DNA of 64,000 nt from Phymorhynchus buccinoides. Lineage: Eukaryota > Mollusca > Gastropoda > Neogastropoda > Raphitomidae. Below are positions 48,548 through 60,200 of this stretch, piece after piece. The DNA is taken from assembly GCA_017654935.2 (NCBI GenBank), contig CM065686.1, positions 28,553,091 through 28,617,090 of the forward strand, read 5' to 3'. Position 1 is the first letter of the stretch, and each line of letters starts with the position of its first letter. A program made the position numbers and the translations under genes. The notes under the pieces are model-generated. The model searched no databases. It had not been told where the DNA came from and worked only from the letters and a program-made list of their open reading frames with translations.

Positions 48548-50100
48548 TAGTCCAGGCGAAATTGAGCTTGACCTTCTTTTGTGATGTATATTAGGTGTCG
48601 ATCTAACATGATTTGAGGGTGCTGAATCTAAATCCGTTGGAGGCCAAGTTGTAAATGTTGGGCATTTTGAGCTATGACGAAATATTCAAAATGGCCACTA
48701 TGGGACTCTAAAGAACTGTTAAAACATGCACTTACCGTAATTATGTTGTATCTAATGCTTTTATTTGTAAGAAAAAATGTATAGTTTGCTGAAATGATTC
48801 AAACTATGTGAACTATATCCTATTTTTGTACTTATTAGCCCCCAGCCACTCTGCGGAGAGGGCTATCACGATTTTGTGTCCTTTCATTTGCCTGGCAATT
48901 ATCTTAAGAACAATGTCAGAGGATCACTTCAAATTTGTGTGCTACTATTTTAATGAAGCTGATGAGCCCCTCAGTATATTCTTGACCTTGACCTTGAGTA
49001 TGTGATTTTAATGTATCAACTATACTTTTTCAACTTTTGCACTGCTGTGGTAAAATAATCTATGTGTTTGTTTGTTCCTAAGCTAACGTGTATAGAGAAT
49101 ATTGAATTCCTGATACCTATTTGATTAAACCTTTCATCTTAAATGCTTGACCTTGAATTTGCATTGAATATTTTAACTTTTTGTCTTTATATATTTTAAA
49201 TCTTGGCAGTAATGGTCTCATAATTGGTGCATTAGCCAATTTATAGGTGGGTAAAAAAGTGCCAGCATGCAATGGAATGTCGGCCATTTTACCCACCTAT
49301 AAAATAAAAAGAAATATCGACACTGATCGCCGTGTTGCTCTGCTTGGCGCCTAACAACAAAGGCCAAGCGTCAAGATGAAGGCTAGAGATGTTAGCATCT
49401 AGAAATGTTTAACCATTGGCTCATGTACCAATTATGAGACAGTTACTGCAATTATTTAAAATATATTAAAGCAAAAAGTTGAAATATTCCGTGCAAATTC
49501 AAGGTAAAGCATTTCAGATGAATGGCTTAGACATAAAATAGGCATCAGTAATTCAACATCCTCTATAAACCTTAGCTTAGAAACATTTTACAACAGCAGT
49601 GCAAAGGTTGAAAAAGTATAGTTGATACAATAAAATCACATACTCAAGGTCAAAGGTCAAAGTCAACAGGGCATACTGAGGGGTATAACAGCTTCATTAA
49701 AATAGTAACACACAAATTCGAAGTGATCCTGTGACATGGTTCTTAAGATAAATGAAAGGGCATGAAAGATTGCGATAGCCCTCTCCACAGTGGCTGGTGG
49801 CTAAGAAGTGCTAAAATAGGATATAATTCCCATAGTTTGAATCATTTCAGCAAATTATACTATTTTTCTTAACCAAAACAAGCATTAGATACAAAACAAT
49901 TACGTTAAGTGCATGTTTTTACAGTTCTCTAGAGACCTATGGCGGCCATTTTGAATATTACGTCATAACTCAAAATATCCAACATTTACAACTTGGCCTT
50001 TAACGGATCTGGATTCAGCACCCTCAAATCATGTTAGATCAACATAGAAACCTAATATATATCACAAAACAAGGTAAACTTTATAATTTCGCCTGGACTA
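48548..50100. mobile_element. Large foldback element (1.55 kb, arms about 690 bp)
   Basis: The left arm 48548-49240 and right arm 49415-50100 are reverse complements with small gaps. Shared words include TAGTCCAGGCGAAATT (outer tip), GATCTAACATGATTTGAGGG, GCCAAGTTGTAAATGTTGG and CTCATAATTGGT near the apex. The 174-bp spacer has its own perfect 16-bp hairpin (TTATAGGTGGGTAAAA, 49241-49256 with 49287-49302). No coding capacity was found. The arms differ at roughly one base in six or seven by eye. Confidence 0.9.
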
Positions 50101-50839
50101 GAACAAGAAGAGAGGAACTTGAAGGTGTACAACTTGGCGTCATAATAATAATACGTATCCTCTGACAGCGTTACGTCATAAGCTAGGTCTGAAAGTATCC
50201 CAACAAGTTCTATTATTAAAAACGGGGCACAAACAGGCAAAATAATTTGTCCTCAAATAGTTCAACACAGTCACAGGTGCCGTATTGATTTCCCCTAATC
50301 TACGTCACGCCAAATGGATTATCGCACAAATCCCATTTTTGGTGAGTTTCAATGGCAGCTAGCAAATCTGCCCCAGGAGACCGATTTTTGCGAAATAAGA
50401 GAGTGTGCGCTCACTTTATCTTAACGAATGTGACATAAAAGGTAGGTTACATAGATACAGTTTGTATACTGTGTCTAGATTTTTCTATGTGTAGTAGGAA
50501 ATAATGCTGAAACGTTTTCCAGAACGTTTTTAGGTCCGAATGGAGATGACTATGGTCCTTTAAGATACCAACTTTTAAAATGAAATTACGTAGAAGTGGT
50601 AAAGTCAATACATATAAAATAAATCAGATAAATATGTAGTTACACCATATGAGATCGAATTAACACCAACATTGCTGTTATCTCTTCTGGTCTGGCGACT
50701 GTGGGCCTGGCCCAGCGTTCTTCTTCTTCTTCTCTTTAGGGCCCACGGTCAGTATGTTGACCATTCTGGCACCTTTGGAGAAAAAAAGACTGAAAAATGG
50801 GGGCCGGTCGGTCTGTTCTTTACTGCGGACATGCATGCT
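50101..50839. other. Unassigned sequence
   Basis: No gene recognised. TTCTTCTTCTTCTCTTTAGG (about 50719) may be the complement of a GAA retroposon tail. A poly-G run lies at about 50886. Confidence 0.4.
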
Positions 50840-50919
50840 TAACTAATATTCAAGGGACAGATGGTGGAGGGGAAGCTGAGGGGTGGGGGGGGGGGGGGGA
50901 GGGGGAAGGGGCGCTTGAT

Positions 50920-51475
50920 GGATTATTGTTGGTCCTGCACTGACGCACAGGGGGCGTCAGCAGTGAAGGTGTCGAGGGTGTCCTGCCGCAGGTCGTTCCA
51001 CTCCCTGATGGTCCTTGGGAGAAAAGAGTTTGACCGATATTTGGAGCGGCACTGGATGCCTTGGAACTGGAGATGGTGTCCACGCCGTTGCCGATGTGGA
51101 AGTGGTACCAGCTTTGCATGTAGGCCGGGACAGTGGACAGCGCCGGAGCTGATTTTGTACAGCATGGAGAGCCTGGTTCTCTGCCGTCTGCTCTCCAACG
51201 TTTCCCAGCCCAGCTTGTCCAGCATGCAGGTCACACTAGACGTCGGCCTATACTGGTTCAGCACAAAGCGAGCTGCCCTGCGCTGGACCGCTTCCAACTT
51301 GCCAATGCTCTCCTCTGTGTACGGATCCCAGACAGCACACGCATATTCAAGCAAGGGACGTACGAAGGCTTTGTAAGCCCGTTCCTTGATACTGCGTTAG
51401 GCTGGGTTGGGGCCTGACTAGGTCCCCAGCTTGCTGGAGGCTGAAGAGCATTGCGCCTGTCCGGCAGCTCCACTA
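50920..51475 (-). pseudogene. LINE RT C-terminal fragment (RTIREWN family)
   Basis: The minus strand reads ERAYKAFVRPLLEYACAVWD, KLEAVQRRAARFVLNQYRPT, DKLGWETLESRRQRTRLSML, SNSFLPRTIREWNDLRQDTL and DTFTADAP. It is 5'-truncated at 51475, exactly where MITE-like copy C begins. The coding frame of about 145 codons is intact. Jockey/CR1-like by motif. Confidence 0.87.
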
Positions 51476-51752
51476 ATGGCTCCAACCCACCTGCGTGCGC
51501 ATCTCGACCATTCCAACGGAAGTGTCGCCATCTTAGTCCTTATTTGTGTGTAAACAAAGTGAAAATGTTATCTAAATGTGTAAAGAAAACATCCAGATGT
51601 TATAAATACAGTTTAGATAAGTTTCGAATTGGAACAGCCAAATACGCAGCATCGATCTGGCATTTTTCAAAAAAAGGTAAGGACTAAGATGGCGGTCTCC
51701 CATAATATGGCGCTCCTTGTGGCCGGATATGACGACACGTGGGTACCAGCAA
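51476..51752 (+). mobile_element. MITE-like family M, copy C
   Basis: A 277-bp copy from ATGGCTCCAACCC to GTGGGTACCAGCAAT, nearly identical to copy B. A poly-C run follows at about 51799-51812. Confidence 0.88.
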
Positions 51753-52018
51753 TACTGGGCATATCAGACTAGGGAGTCTGCAAATCTTTGTATTCTACCC
51801 CCCCCCCCCCCCCTCCCTTTTTCTTAAAAGTATGTATCATTTATTTAAATTCAGTTCATTTATTTTCTTCCAGCTTCTTTGATGACCTGGCGCTGCGCGT
51901 GACCTTCGTTTTATTTTTATTTTTTTTAATATCGGCAAAATCTTCAACCTGATGAAGGTGGCCGATTGACGAGAAGAAGAAGAACTGAATGCGAGAATAC
52001 AAGAACCACCCCCTCCCT

Positions 52019-52203
52019 ATGGCTCCCCCCCACCTGCGTGCGCATCTCGACCCTTCCAACGGAAGTGTCGCCATCTTAGTCAGATTTGTGTGTAAACAGC
52101 ATCGATCTGGCATTTTTCAAACAAAGTTACTGACTAAGATGGCGGTCTCCCATAATATGGCACGCTCCTTATGGCCGGATATGACGACACGTGAGTACCA
52201 GCC
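52019..52203 (+). mobile_element. MITE-like family M, copy D (internal deletion)
   Basis: Both ends match copies B and C, but about 95 bp between TTTGTGTGTAAACA and GCATCGATCTGG are missing. The remaining element keeps the inverted CATCTTAGTC / GACTAAGATG pair. Confidence 0.85.
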
Positions 52204-53115
52204 ATAGTATGTCACATATATGTTAATATATCTAAGTATCATAGTATGTGGATAGGGGCAGGTGTGAAGCCCCGTAAAGTTAAAACTACAATTACGAATT
52301 AGCAACATGAACATGTAAACCTAAACGCAAATCTTTACCGCAAACGCAAATCAGAGATGCGTTACCGTAAACTTAAAACCTCTAATAAATTACACTTATC
52401 TACGTTCACTGAACGGTTCAGTCGACTCGTGTGAATCGTGTGCTTATTTAATTTTAAAAAAATTGGTTAACACACAAGTCAATCCACTTTTTGCTGAACA
52501 ATATTCTATCTGTGAGGCTCTTATTTCTTACTGGTGTCATTAATAATATAATAAAACATTTCACTAAGAAACAAAAGCCTACCTGTGTTACTGAAACTTG
52601 CAGATTTGAATACAGACATTCATAAATAGCTGACAACATAGGTTTGATGACGAAAGAAAACCATTTTTACATTACGCAAAAAATTATGACGCAAACAAAC
52701 GAAAGCTTGTTTAAAGATCCCACAGTTCATAAACAAACAAATAAAATTATGGCGCCACCAACTACAAACTAACTACCATGAAGGCTTGAATGTGTTTGAC
52801 TAAATAGCGGATACATTTGTTCTGGCTTTAGAGAGGTGTGTGCCCTACCATCAGGGTAGACTCATAAAGAAGAGAAATATGGCTTATAGTTTACATGAGT
52901 CTTGAATGCACACGTTCTGTAACCCCTGATAACAAACTGGTGACTCCTGATGTTTGACCGCCCCTGACGGGCAAGTGATCTCCAGTGAAATATAACAGCA
53001 CTGTGGACCATCTCTTGGACTACACCTTTTTCTTTCATCACGTGGAGTCTTCCAGTATAATTATGCTAGCACAATCAAGCACCATGCACAAGTCACCCCA
53101 ATATATAAACTATTG
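52204..53115. other. Unassigned intergenic sequence
   Basis: AT-rich. No gene, element boundary or RNA gene recognised. Confidence 0.45.
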
Positions 53116-53290
53116 TTGAGAGAGAGACAGAGAAAGAGAGAGAGAGAGAGAGAGGGGGGGGGGGAGATAGAGAGACAGAGAAGGGGGGTGGATGGAGGGA
53201 GAAAGAAGAAAGAGACATAAGAAGATGGGTGTGGGTGGTGGGAGAGATAATGGGGAGGGGAGGGGAGAGAGGGATAGAGAGAGTACGTCA
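53116..53290. repeat. GA/G-rich low-complexity tract
   Basis: GAGA and GGGGAGA sequence with a G run of about 11 at 53154-53164. No coding content. Confidence 0.85.
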
Positions 53291-53685
53291 CTTCATTCAC
53301 AATTTTTCCAATTCATTCTTACGTCATGCAATTATCCATACGTCATTCATTCATCCAATCTTTTGTTTACAAACACATCGCCTCATTGCCTTGGAAAAAT
53401 TCTTTTTTAATTAAGACGAAAATTTAGGTTTTTTTACTTCGCTTCTTTTCCCATCTTCACCTGTTTTGTGTTAATGTGTAGCGTTGTGATTTTTTTTTAT
53501 AGTTCAGTTAAACAAACAAATTAATAAATATTTTAAAAAAAATCAAAGTGAAGCTGGAGTTTTAGAAATGTTGAAAGCGACTAGCTGTTTAATATGATAT
53601 AATGCTGTCCGTACATTAGTATCTTGTAACCAAATTGGCTTTTGGGTTGTCTCTTTGCTTGCTCACCTTTGACTTATTAAAGAGG

Positions 53686-53800
53686 GAGGGGGGGGGGGGG
53701 GGGGGGGGGGGGGCAAAGACAACCTCGTCACCCCACCCCGACATTTTTTCCTGGACACTGCCTCTCTTTCCCCCCCCCCCCCCCCCCCCCCCCCCCTCAA
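53686..53800. repeat. Facing poly-G and poly-C tracts
   Basis: A G run of about 24 (53690-53713) and a C run of about 27 (53770-53796) are separated by about 56 bp, so they could pair as a G:C stem or form quadruplexes. Confidence 0.88.
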
Positions 53801-53864
53801 CCGCCCCCAAGTGGATATTTTCCACCGTCTGGTTGCTCCCTGGTACATATGACATTGTTCAATG

Positions 53865-54269
53865 AGGTTAGTAAGTGCTGTGTGGCAGGAATGATTCTTT
53901 CTGAAGCCACTTTGATTACGGTGAAACAGATTGTGCGTGTCAAAATGAGATTGGATCAAATTTTTAAGGTGTTTTTCGAGAGGTTTGGACAAAATAGATA
54001 ACATTGATATAGGTCTGTAGTTTGAACAATTGTTTGGATCACCTGATTTAAATTGTGGCAGTACTTTTGCATCTTTAAACGCTTGTGGGAAATGACATTC
54101 TTCAACACAAAGATTGTAAATGTATGTTAAGTGTTCAGTAATAATTGGTGCAGACGCTTTCAAAATGTTATTATCTATGTCATCCAAACCTCGAGATTTA
54201 GACGTATTCAATAAACACAGCTCCCTACATACATCATTTACAGCAATAAATTCAAACTTAAGCTCAGAT

Positions 54270-54272
<3 letters not shown>
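53865..54272 (-). pseudogene. LINE reverse-transcriptase fragment (fingers region)
   Basis: The minus strand encodes NTSKSRGLDDIDNNILKASA, then FKDAKVLPQFKSGDPNNCSN, YRPISMLSILSKPLEK, and HNLFHRNQSGFRKNHSCHTA followed by LTNLIEQ. This is the region just before the part preserved at 0.4-1.4 kb. It starts against a GA microsatellite and breaks off after NLIEQ, before the palm. Confidence 0.87.

Positions 54273-54275
<3 letters not shown>

Positions 54276-54352
<77 letters not shown>
54276..54352. repeat. (GA)n microsatellite
   Basis: A pure GA run of about 75 bp at the 5' edge of the minus-strand LINE fragment. Confidence 0.95.
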
Positions 54353-54356
<4 letters not shown>

Positions 54357-54404
54357 CACAGGTTTCTACATCCTCGGTAGGGCATTAGGAGGAAAGGGTA
54401 GGTA

Positions 54405-54575
54405 TGTAGGGGGGGGGGGGGGGGGGTAATGTCCAGGGGTGAATATCTGGGTGAAAAGGGGGGGTGGGGGTGCCGAGGGACAATTGTCCGGGAGCGGGAA
54501 AGGGGGGGGGGGGGGGAGTGTGTGACAAATGTCCGCCAGGGGGGGGTGGGGGTGGGGGGGGGGGGGGGTGTTTGT
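54405..54575. repeat. Cluster of poly-G runs
   Basis: Three or more G runs of 14-18 bases within 170 bp, strongly G-quadruplex-prone on the plus strand. Confidence 0.85.
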
Positions 54576-54679
54576 TCCCGCTCTAAGCTAGGTAAATGAA
54601 ACTAATGCTACGTTGCGTGAGGGAGCCTCATGAACATGCTAGAGGATCATCGCTAAGTGCATCACTAAGAGTCTGTATT

Positions 54680-54835
54680 GTGTGCGTGTATGTGTGGGAG
54701 TACGTGTGTGCCTGCGTGTGCGTGCGTGCGCGTGTGTGTGTACGTGCGCGCGTGTTGTGTGTGTATGCGTGCGTGCGTGCGTGTGTGTGTGTATGTGCGC
54801 CCGCGTGTGTGTGTGCGTGCACGCTTGTGAGCGAT
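54680..54835. repeat. Degenerate GT/CG microsatellite
   Basis: GT with GCGT interruptions. No coding content. Confidence 0.9.
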
Positions 54836-55120
54836 TGACTACATGCAACTGAAAGTGGAAAGACAACTGTGTTGCTTTGTTTGCTTGCTTTTACTGTAAT
54901 TCTTTCTTTCATTTTGACTTTGCTTTTTTTTTAAGTCATCTGTTTAATATCTTGCACAATAATGCAATTGTTTCGTTCACTAGCAAATCGATGCCAATCT
55001 GAGACATCTCACACCCACTTGGGATTCAGAGGCTGGCGCCAGTGAGCTGCAGTTTGTTCAAACGTTCCATGTTTCCTAATCAGATCGTTGTGTCTGGTAA
55101 ACATTGCAGATGGGGGAATC

Positions 55121-55230
<110 letters not shown>

Positions 55231-55358
55231 TGACAGCAATAGGAATTGTTCGGAAATAATTAAGGGGCGTAATTTCATGGTGTGTGGGAGTGATCTTGCC
55301 TAATTTAATCGGTCAAACAGGGGAAATTACTCTGCCATCAGGTAGATCCCCATCTCTC

Positions 55359-55630
55359 AGGTCAGGTCAGGTCAGGTATTAGGACGACCAGACCTTGCAG
55401 CCTCTCAATGCGTCCTTCCTTTTGGTTAGTGTTTGGCAATTGCTGTGGCGGTTTTTAGCATCCATATTGATGCACTAATCATGAACGTACTTTAACAGGG
55501 CAATTTTTGGATCACTGTCTAGGAGGTTTTTGAATTCTCACCTAGTGTGTTTGAGTATACTTACATCACTTAGAACACCATGCGTCATTCTAAAATTGAT
55601 GTAAATTATACTTTTACGTCACATTTGTAT
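55359..55630 (-). mobile_element. Retroposon 3' end with CAGGT-type tail (tentative)
   Basis: CAGGT occurs four times in tandem (55358-55377), followed by TATTAGGACGACCAGACC. On the minus strand this would be a short tandem tail, as at 2.85 and 5.7 kb, but without the AATAAAG signal. Confidence 0.4.
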
Positions 55631-55631
55631 T

Positions 55632-55960
55632 AGTCCCCGAGCCGAAGGTTCGGGGAGCTATTGTTTCTATCTGGTCCGTCCGGCGTCCGTCCGGCGTGCG
55701 TCCTCCGTCCGGCTATTCGTCCGTTTTTCTCAAAAACTATTCAGTCTATCATCATCAAATTTGGCATACTAGTTTGCCAAGATGCAAGCTATCCACTGAT
55801 GTATTTAGTTTTACATTAAGGTCAAGGTCGCGCCAGTTACGGGGTTCAACCCCCAAAACACATAATCGCTAATATCTCGCGAAGTTTTGCATGTATTTCA
55901 ATGCAGTTTTTTTCACGACATTTCTTGATGAATGGTCTATAACACAGTTGTCATGAATTT
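55632..55960 (+). repeat. Dispersed repeat beginning with a CCCCGAGCC hairpin
   Basis: AGTCCCCGAGCCGAAGGTTC and GGGGAGCTATTG form a hairpin. TCCG-rich sequence, TTAAGGTCAAGGTCGCGCC and CTAATATCTCGCGAAGTTTT follow. Similar phrases occur at 28.9 kb on the other strand. Confidence 0.65.
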
Positions 55961-56673
55961 TTCTGTGCGCTCGTGTGCACATGATCGCGCGCGCTCAAAT
56001 CACGGGTCCGAACACACATGCGCCATGAAACACGCGGCATTGGGTGGGAAGATTCACTTGAAAGACGCCGCCATCAGATCTACAGTCAAACCCGACAGCC
56101 AAACCGGGCGCGCAAACCGGGCGAGAAAGCAATGCGCCTCGAGAGTCGCTAAACATGGGATAAGCCCGCTGTGCCCTAGGCCCTTTGTGTCACAGGCCCG
56201 ATATGTCCCACTTCTTTCCGGCCGGCCATCCGTCCGTGCGTGCGTCCTGTTTTCAGTTCTCAATGGTCTCCCCGCTGTGTGCACAGCCGACACATTCCGA
56301 TTTCGGAGTAGCTCGGCGATGCTGCGAGGGGACTTTGCAGCCGCTCGGCGTTGCACTTGTGAAAATTGTCTCAGTTTCTGGATACTGGCCGCCCCTCATT
56401 TTTCTACAAAAATGTTTGCAAGTCGCTTACTCGCATCCTGCGGTTTCAAGCGTCGACGCCGTGCTGCAATGGTTGCTATGGTTTTGACCGAGTAAGTCGA
56501 GTGAATCAACTCTAATTTTCACGAAGTGCTCTCCCCTAGGTTTTTTTCCGAAAATCGTCTATTGGCACCGCTGGTATGCTTTAGGCCTAAGTAAGCTGAT
56601 TACATGCGCGTGGATTGTGTTATTCACTTACATGCACAGATAGGCATGTAGACTCAATAAAACGTTTGCGTTC

Positions 56674-56852
56674 ACACACTCACACATGCACGCACCACGC
56701 ACGCACACACCCACGCACGCACGCACGCACATACAAACACACATGCACACTCTCATACACATACACACACGCACTTCTGAGCACAAGCATACACACACAT
56801 TGGCCTACGTACGCACACGAGTGTACACACATAAACGCATTCACCCACGCAC
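56674..56852. repeat. Degenerate CA/ACGC microsatellite
   Basis: CA and ACGC units with many interruptions. No coding content. Confidence 0.88.
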
Positions 56853-56879
56853 ACAGATTAAAGTTTTGAAAGTAAGCCT

Positions 56880-57950
56880 ACTGTTAAAAAGCGTTTCGGG
56901 AGCTCGAACCTTTTGCTAACCCTTTTCTTCGTTACCATTTGACTTTCCACAAAATGTCGCTATGATTGTGGCTCCGTCTGGTATGATGGACAATAAATGC
57001 AAAATATTCTACATCCATCGTAGCAAGAAGGCTGTCCACCAACGTCCGAGCGGAGGCGTGCGCTATGCTGTAAGCAGCAACATTTCTGAACCGCCAAGAG
57101 AACTCGACTTGACAGTCTTTACTTCCTTACAGACTGCCAGTGCTGTCTCAGTAACATTCTAGTGCCATGGGTGAATACATTCGCCCAGTACATTACTCTA
57201 CACTTCAACCAAATGCAAAGACATTCACTGCCAGCTACTCTGCCATGTGTTTGTCTATTTTTAGAACTTATGTCAGTGATGTTCCGTTTAAATCAGCGCA
57301 TGCGCACTAAAAACAACAACAGTTATCCCTTCTTGTCGGTTGAGATGCAACGGACAACCAAGAACATCACAGAAATACATGGCGCTAGAAGGGTTAAAGA
57401 ATGAACAGGAGGAATGGCAGAAGCTGACTGCTTGAAGAGAAGAAAAAAACACTCGGTAAAACAATCGTTACCTTTTTTTCTCCTGTGACATTGCTTGCTG
57501 GTCATGAGCAGGCCGACATACTCTCAAAGAGTCTTAGAACTGACGACGTGGCAAGGAGGAAGAGCAGAGAGAGGTATTGGAGGCATGATAAGCTCAAAAC
57601 CAACTATCCTGAGGGACTCAATGTGTGGGACTGATGTATCATGGATGTTCGTGCATACGGGGTAGCTGAACAAGGGAAAGACAAAAAGAACAAGGATGTA
57701 TATGAGGGAATAGATTCTCTAATGCAGTAGCACATAATTCTGCAATCTTTTAAATCGGTTTCGATAATAACACAAAGTCGCTACTTTTATTGCTGAGTAG
57801 TGTTATAATTTTTAACATCAAGTAATTATGCATTTCTATGTTTATGTTCGTTTCGCTAATCGGTAGGGTTAATGTAAAACGGAATGAAAATATGTTGTTA
57901 GAAGGTAGTAATGTGGAAGTATACACGCGAGTGTGCATGTGGGAGTGTGG
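56880..57950. other. Unassigned sequence
   Basis: Two short frames on the plus strand (about 56962-57162, containing SGGVRYAVSSNISE, and about 57500-57630, containing GHEQADILSKSLRTDDVARR) look protein-like. I do not recognise them. They could be remnants of a retroelement polyprotein. Confidence 0.35.
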
Positions 57951-57961
57951 TGTCAGTCTGT

Positions 57962-58092
57962 ATGCCTGTATGTATGTATGTATTGCGTATGTACGTGCAT
58001 ACAGGCATGGGCTGGCATGTATGCATGTATGTATGTATGTATGCATTGCGTATGTACGTGCATACAGGCATGGGCTGGCATGTATGCATGTA
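57962..58092. repeat. 65-bp tandem duplication with GTAT steps
   Basis: Two copies of a unit with TGCGTATGTACGTGCATACA and GGCATGGGCTGGCATGTATG, joined by (TATG)n. Confidence 0.88.
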
Positions 58093-58364
58093 TGTATGTA
58101 GGTAGGTAGGTATATATGTGTGTATGAGGGCATGTGTGTATCTAGGGGTGCATGTATGTATGTATTTAATTACAACAATAGTAATGTCTGTATGTGTGTT
58201 TTGGGATTTGACCTTCTCTAGCTACCCCCACCCCACCCCAACCCCAGCCTATGTTTTCAAATTCTTTCTCTTCTCTTTTTTTAAAAAGTGTTCAACAATG
58301 ACCTCCGTTTTATTTTTTCAGTGAGCAATTTTCCTGTTTTGTGAACTGCGTTCATGATTTTAAA

Positions 58365-58530
58365 GACCCACCAGGTCACGTGTCAAATCACGGGTTTTCC
58401 CTCTTATAACTGGTAAGAATTTTTTTTGGACCAGGTTTGACTCCCATACAAATGTCCCCAAATTGAAAACGAAACATCATTTTAAAGAGCAGCCTCAATT
58501 TGAAGTTGGGGACCTTTGTATGTGGGTCAT
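58365..58530. repeat. Short inverted repeat and MITE fragment
   Basis: AAAGACCCACC and TTTTCCCTCT resemble the 12.47-kb unit. CCCATACAAATGTCCCCAA (about 58443) pairs imperfectly with TTGGGGACCTTTGTATGTGGG (about 58506). Confidence 0.6.
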
Positions 58531-58561
58531 AGCTACCTAGAAAGTACCGAGAGACTTAATC

Positions 58562-58909
58562 GTGGTGCGTAAGTGTGTCTTTAACTTTGACTTGGGTAGG
58601 CACAGCTTTCGCATTACTTTTAGTCCATGGTTGAGTGTGTTCGTAAAAGGATCAATACAATCCGAAGTATACCCACCAGCTAAACTTGGGCGTTTGGTTT
58701 TCTTCTTCTTCAAGACTCTCAAAGAGAGGCAGGCAGAAGAAAAAGAAGAACAAGAATATGAAGAAGACGCGGGAGAAGGAAGAGGAGAAGAAGAAAATGA
58801 ACAAGAACACGAAGAAACAAACAAAACGCAGAAGACAAACTGTGACGCAAAGCCAGACGTTTTAGCCATTCAGGCACCTGTAGAATGTTCCTCTTCAGTT
58901 CAAGATTGA
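58562..58909 (+). other. 115-codon open frame, function unknown
   Basis: The frame has a Lys/Glu-rich second half (KERQAEEKEEQEYEEDAG), typical of GAA/GAG-rich low-complexity DNA. There is no recognised domain, splice site or conserved start. More likely a chance frame than a gene. Confidence 0.2.
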
Positions 58910-59505
58910 TGAAAGCGGATCCATGTTGTAAATTACCTTAATGAATACACGAGATCAACTCTTTTCCATTGCAAGGGTCAACTGGACAACGTAAAGCAAA
59001 GTTATACGTGGAATCGATCAACATCATTTCAGAAAGTTCCCTATGTGCTCTCAGAAAGCGGCTTTAGGCTGAAGAACGTTCTAACAGAGGGTTGCAGGAA
59101 AGGAGAAGAGGGTGGAGAAAATAAATCCAGGGCGAGACAGACAGAAAGAAAGAAAGATAGATCGGATATATAAATACATAGATGGAAGATAAGAATGATT
59201 AAATTAAACGTTGTGTATCTTTAATAAGAATTTAAATGACAAACTAATTAGAAACATAATCTCAGAAAATAAAAATTTTTAGAAAAATATTAATAATTAA
59301 AATCATTTCAAATAAGTTACGTCTGTCCCTCGCGAAGTTCCAGGTACCATTACAATATAACAACCAACATTTCAAAAACGAGGAAAAGCAGGCACAACAT
59401 TGATTAATTAAAACTATCGCATCACAAAAGCAACATACATTAAAAACATAGATATATATGTGTAGAGTGGGCAACATACACCCGCCCGTCCCCACACTCT
59501 CTCCT
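58910..59505. other. Unassigned AT-rich sequence
   Basis: No gene or repeat boundary recognised. Confidence 0.45.
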
Positions 59506-59507
59506 TC

Positions 59508-59576
59508 TCTCACACACACACGGGCACACACACACGCACATACACACACGCGCACGCACACACGCACACGCACACG

Positions 59577-59612
<36 letters not shown>
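59508..59612. repeat. CA/CG microsatellite
   Basis: CA with CG interruptions, ending in a CA run of about 32 bp. Confidence 0.92.
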
Positions 59613-59616
<4 letters not shown>

Positions 59617-59759
59617 TATTCGTTGTAGAACAATTAGAAATTCAGCTAGGTTTGTCCCTAAGTTAGTCGAACTTCTGAACAAGATCTCTGCTAAGACCAA
59701 ATAATGAGGAATTATGCATTAGCTTAGGCCTAGAGGTATATCTGGTCAACCTGTACAGT

Positions 59760-59880
59760 AGTGTGTGTGTCTATGTGTGTGAGCGTGCGTGCGTGCGTAC
59801 GTACGTGCGTGTGTGCGTGCGTGCGTGCGTGTGTGTGTGTCTGTCTGTCCGTATGTCTCTATGTTTGTGTGTGTATGTGC

Positions 59881-59951
<71 letters not shown>
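59760..59951. repeat. GT then GA microsatellite
   Basis: GT and GCGT units (59760-59880) pass into a GA run of about 69 bp. Confidence 0.95.
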
Positions 59952-59955
<4 letters not shown>

Positions 59956-59989
59956 GTGAAAGCTTGGAGAGTGTGGGGGTAAACAAATG

Positions 59990-60200
59990 AATGCGATAAT
60001 AGAAATGGTGGGAAAGAGGGCAGTTCTTAATGTTTTGATAGTCGCTTCTATCGACCCTAACTATGTTTTGTCATTCATTTTTCCTTAGTTTTGTTTCCAT
60101 TTTTCATGCATGCAAATGTGTTTCTTTGATTGCATTGTGCTTGTACGAGACCACGCTGTAATTTCACCTAACGTGATAATAAAATATTTTTAACTTTAAC

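Noticed and set aside
55932..56495. 187-codon GC-rich frame
   Set aside because: It begins inside a dispersed repeat, has Arg/Ala-rich low-information composition, an equally open complement and no recognised domain.
58562..58909. Novel Glu-rich protein gene
   Set aside because: The Lys/Glu stretch follows from GAAGAA-type low-complexity DNA. There is no splice context or family match.
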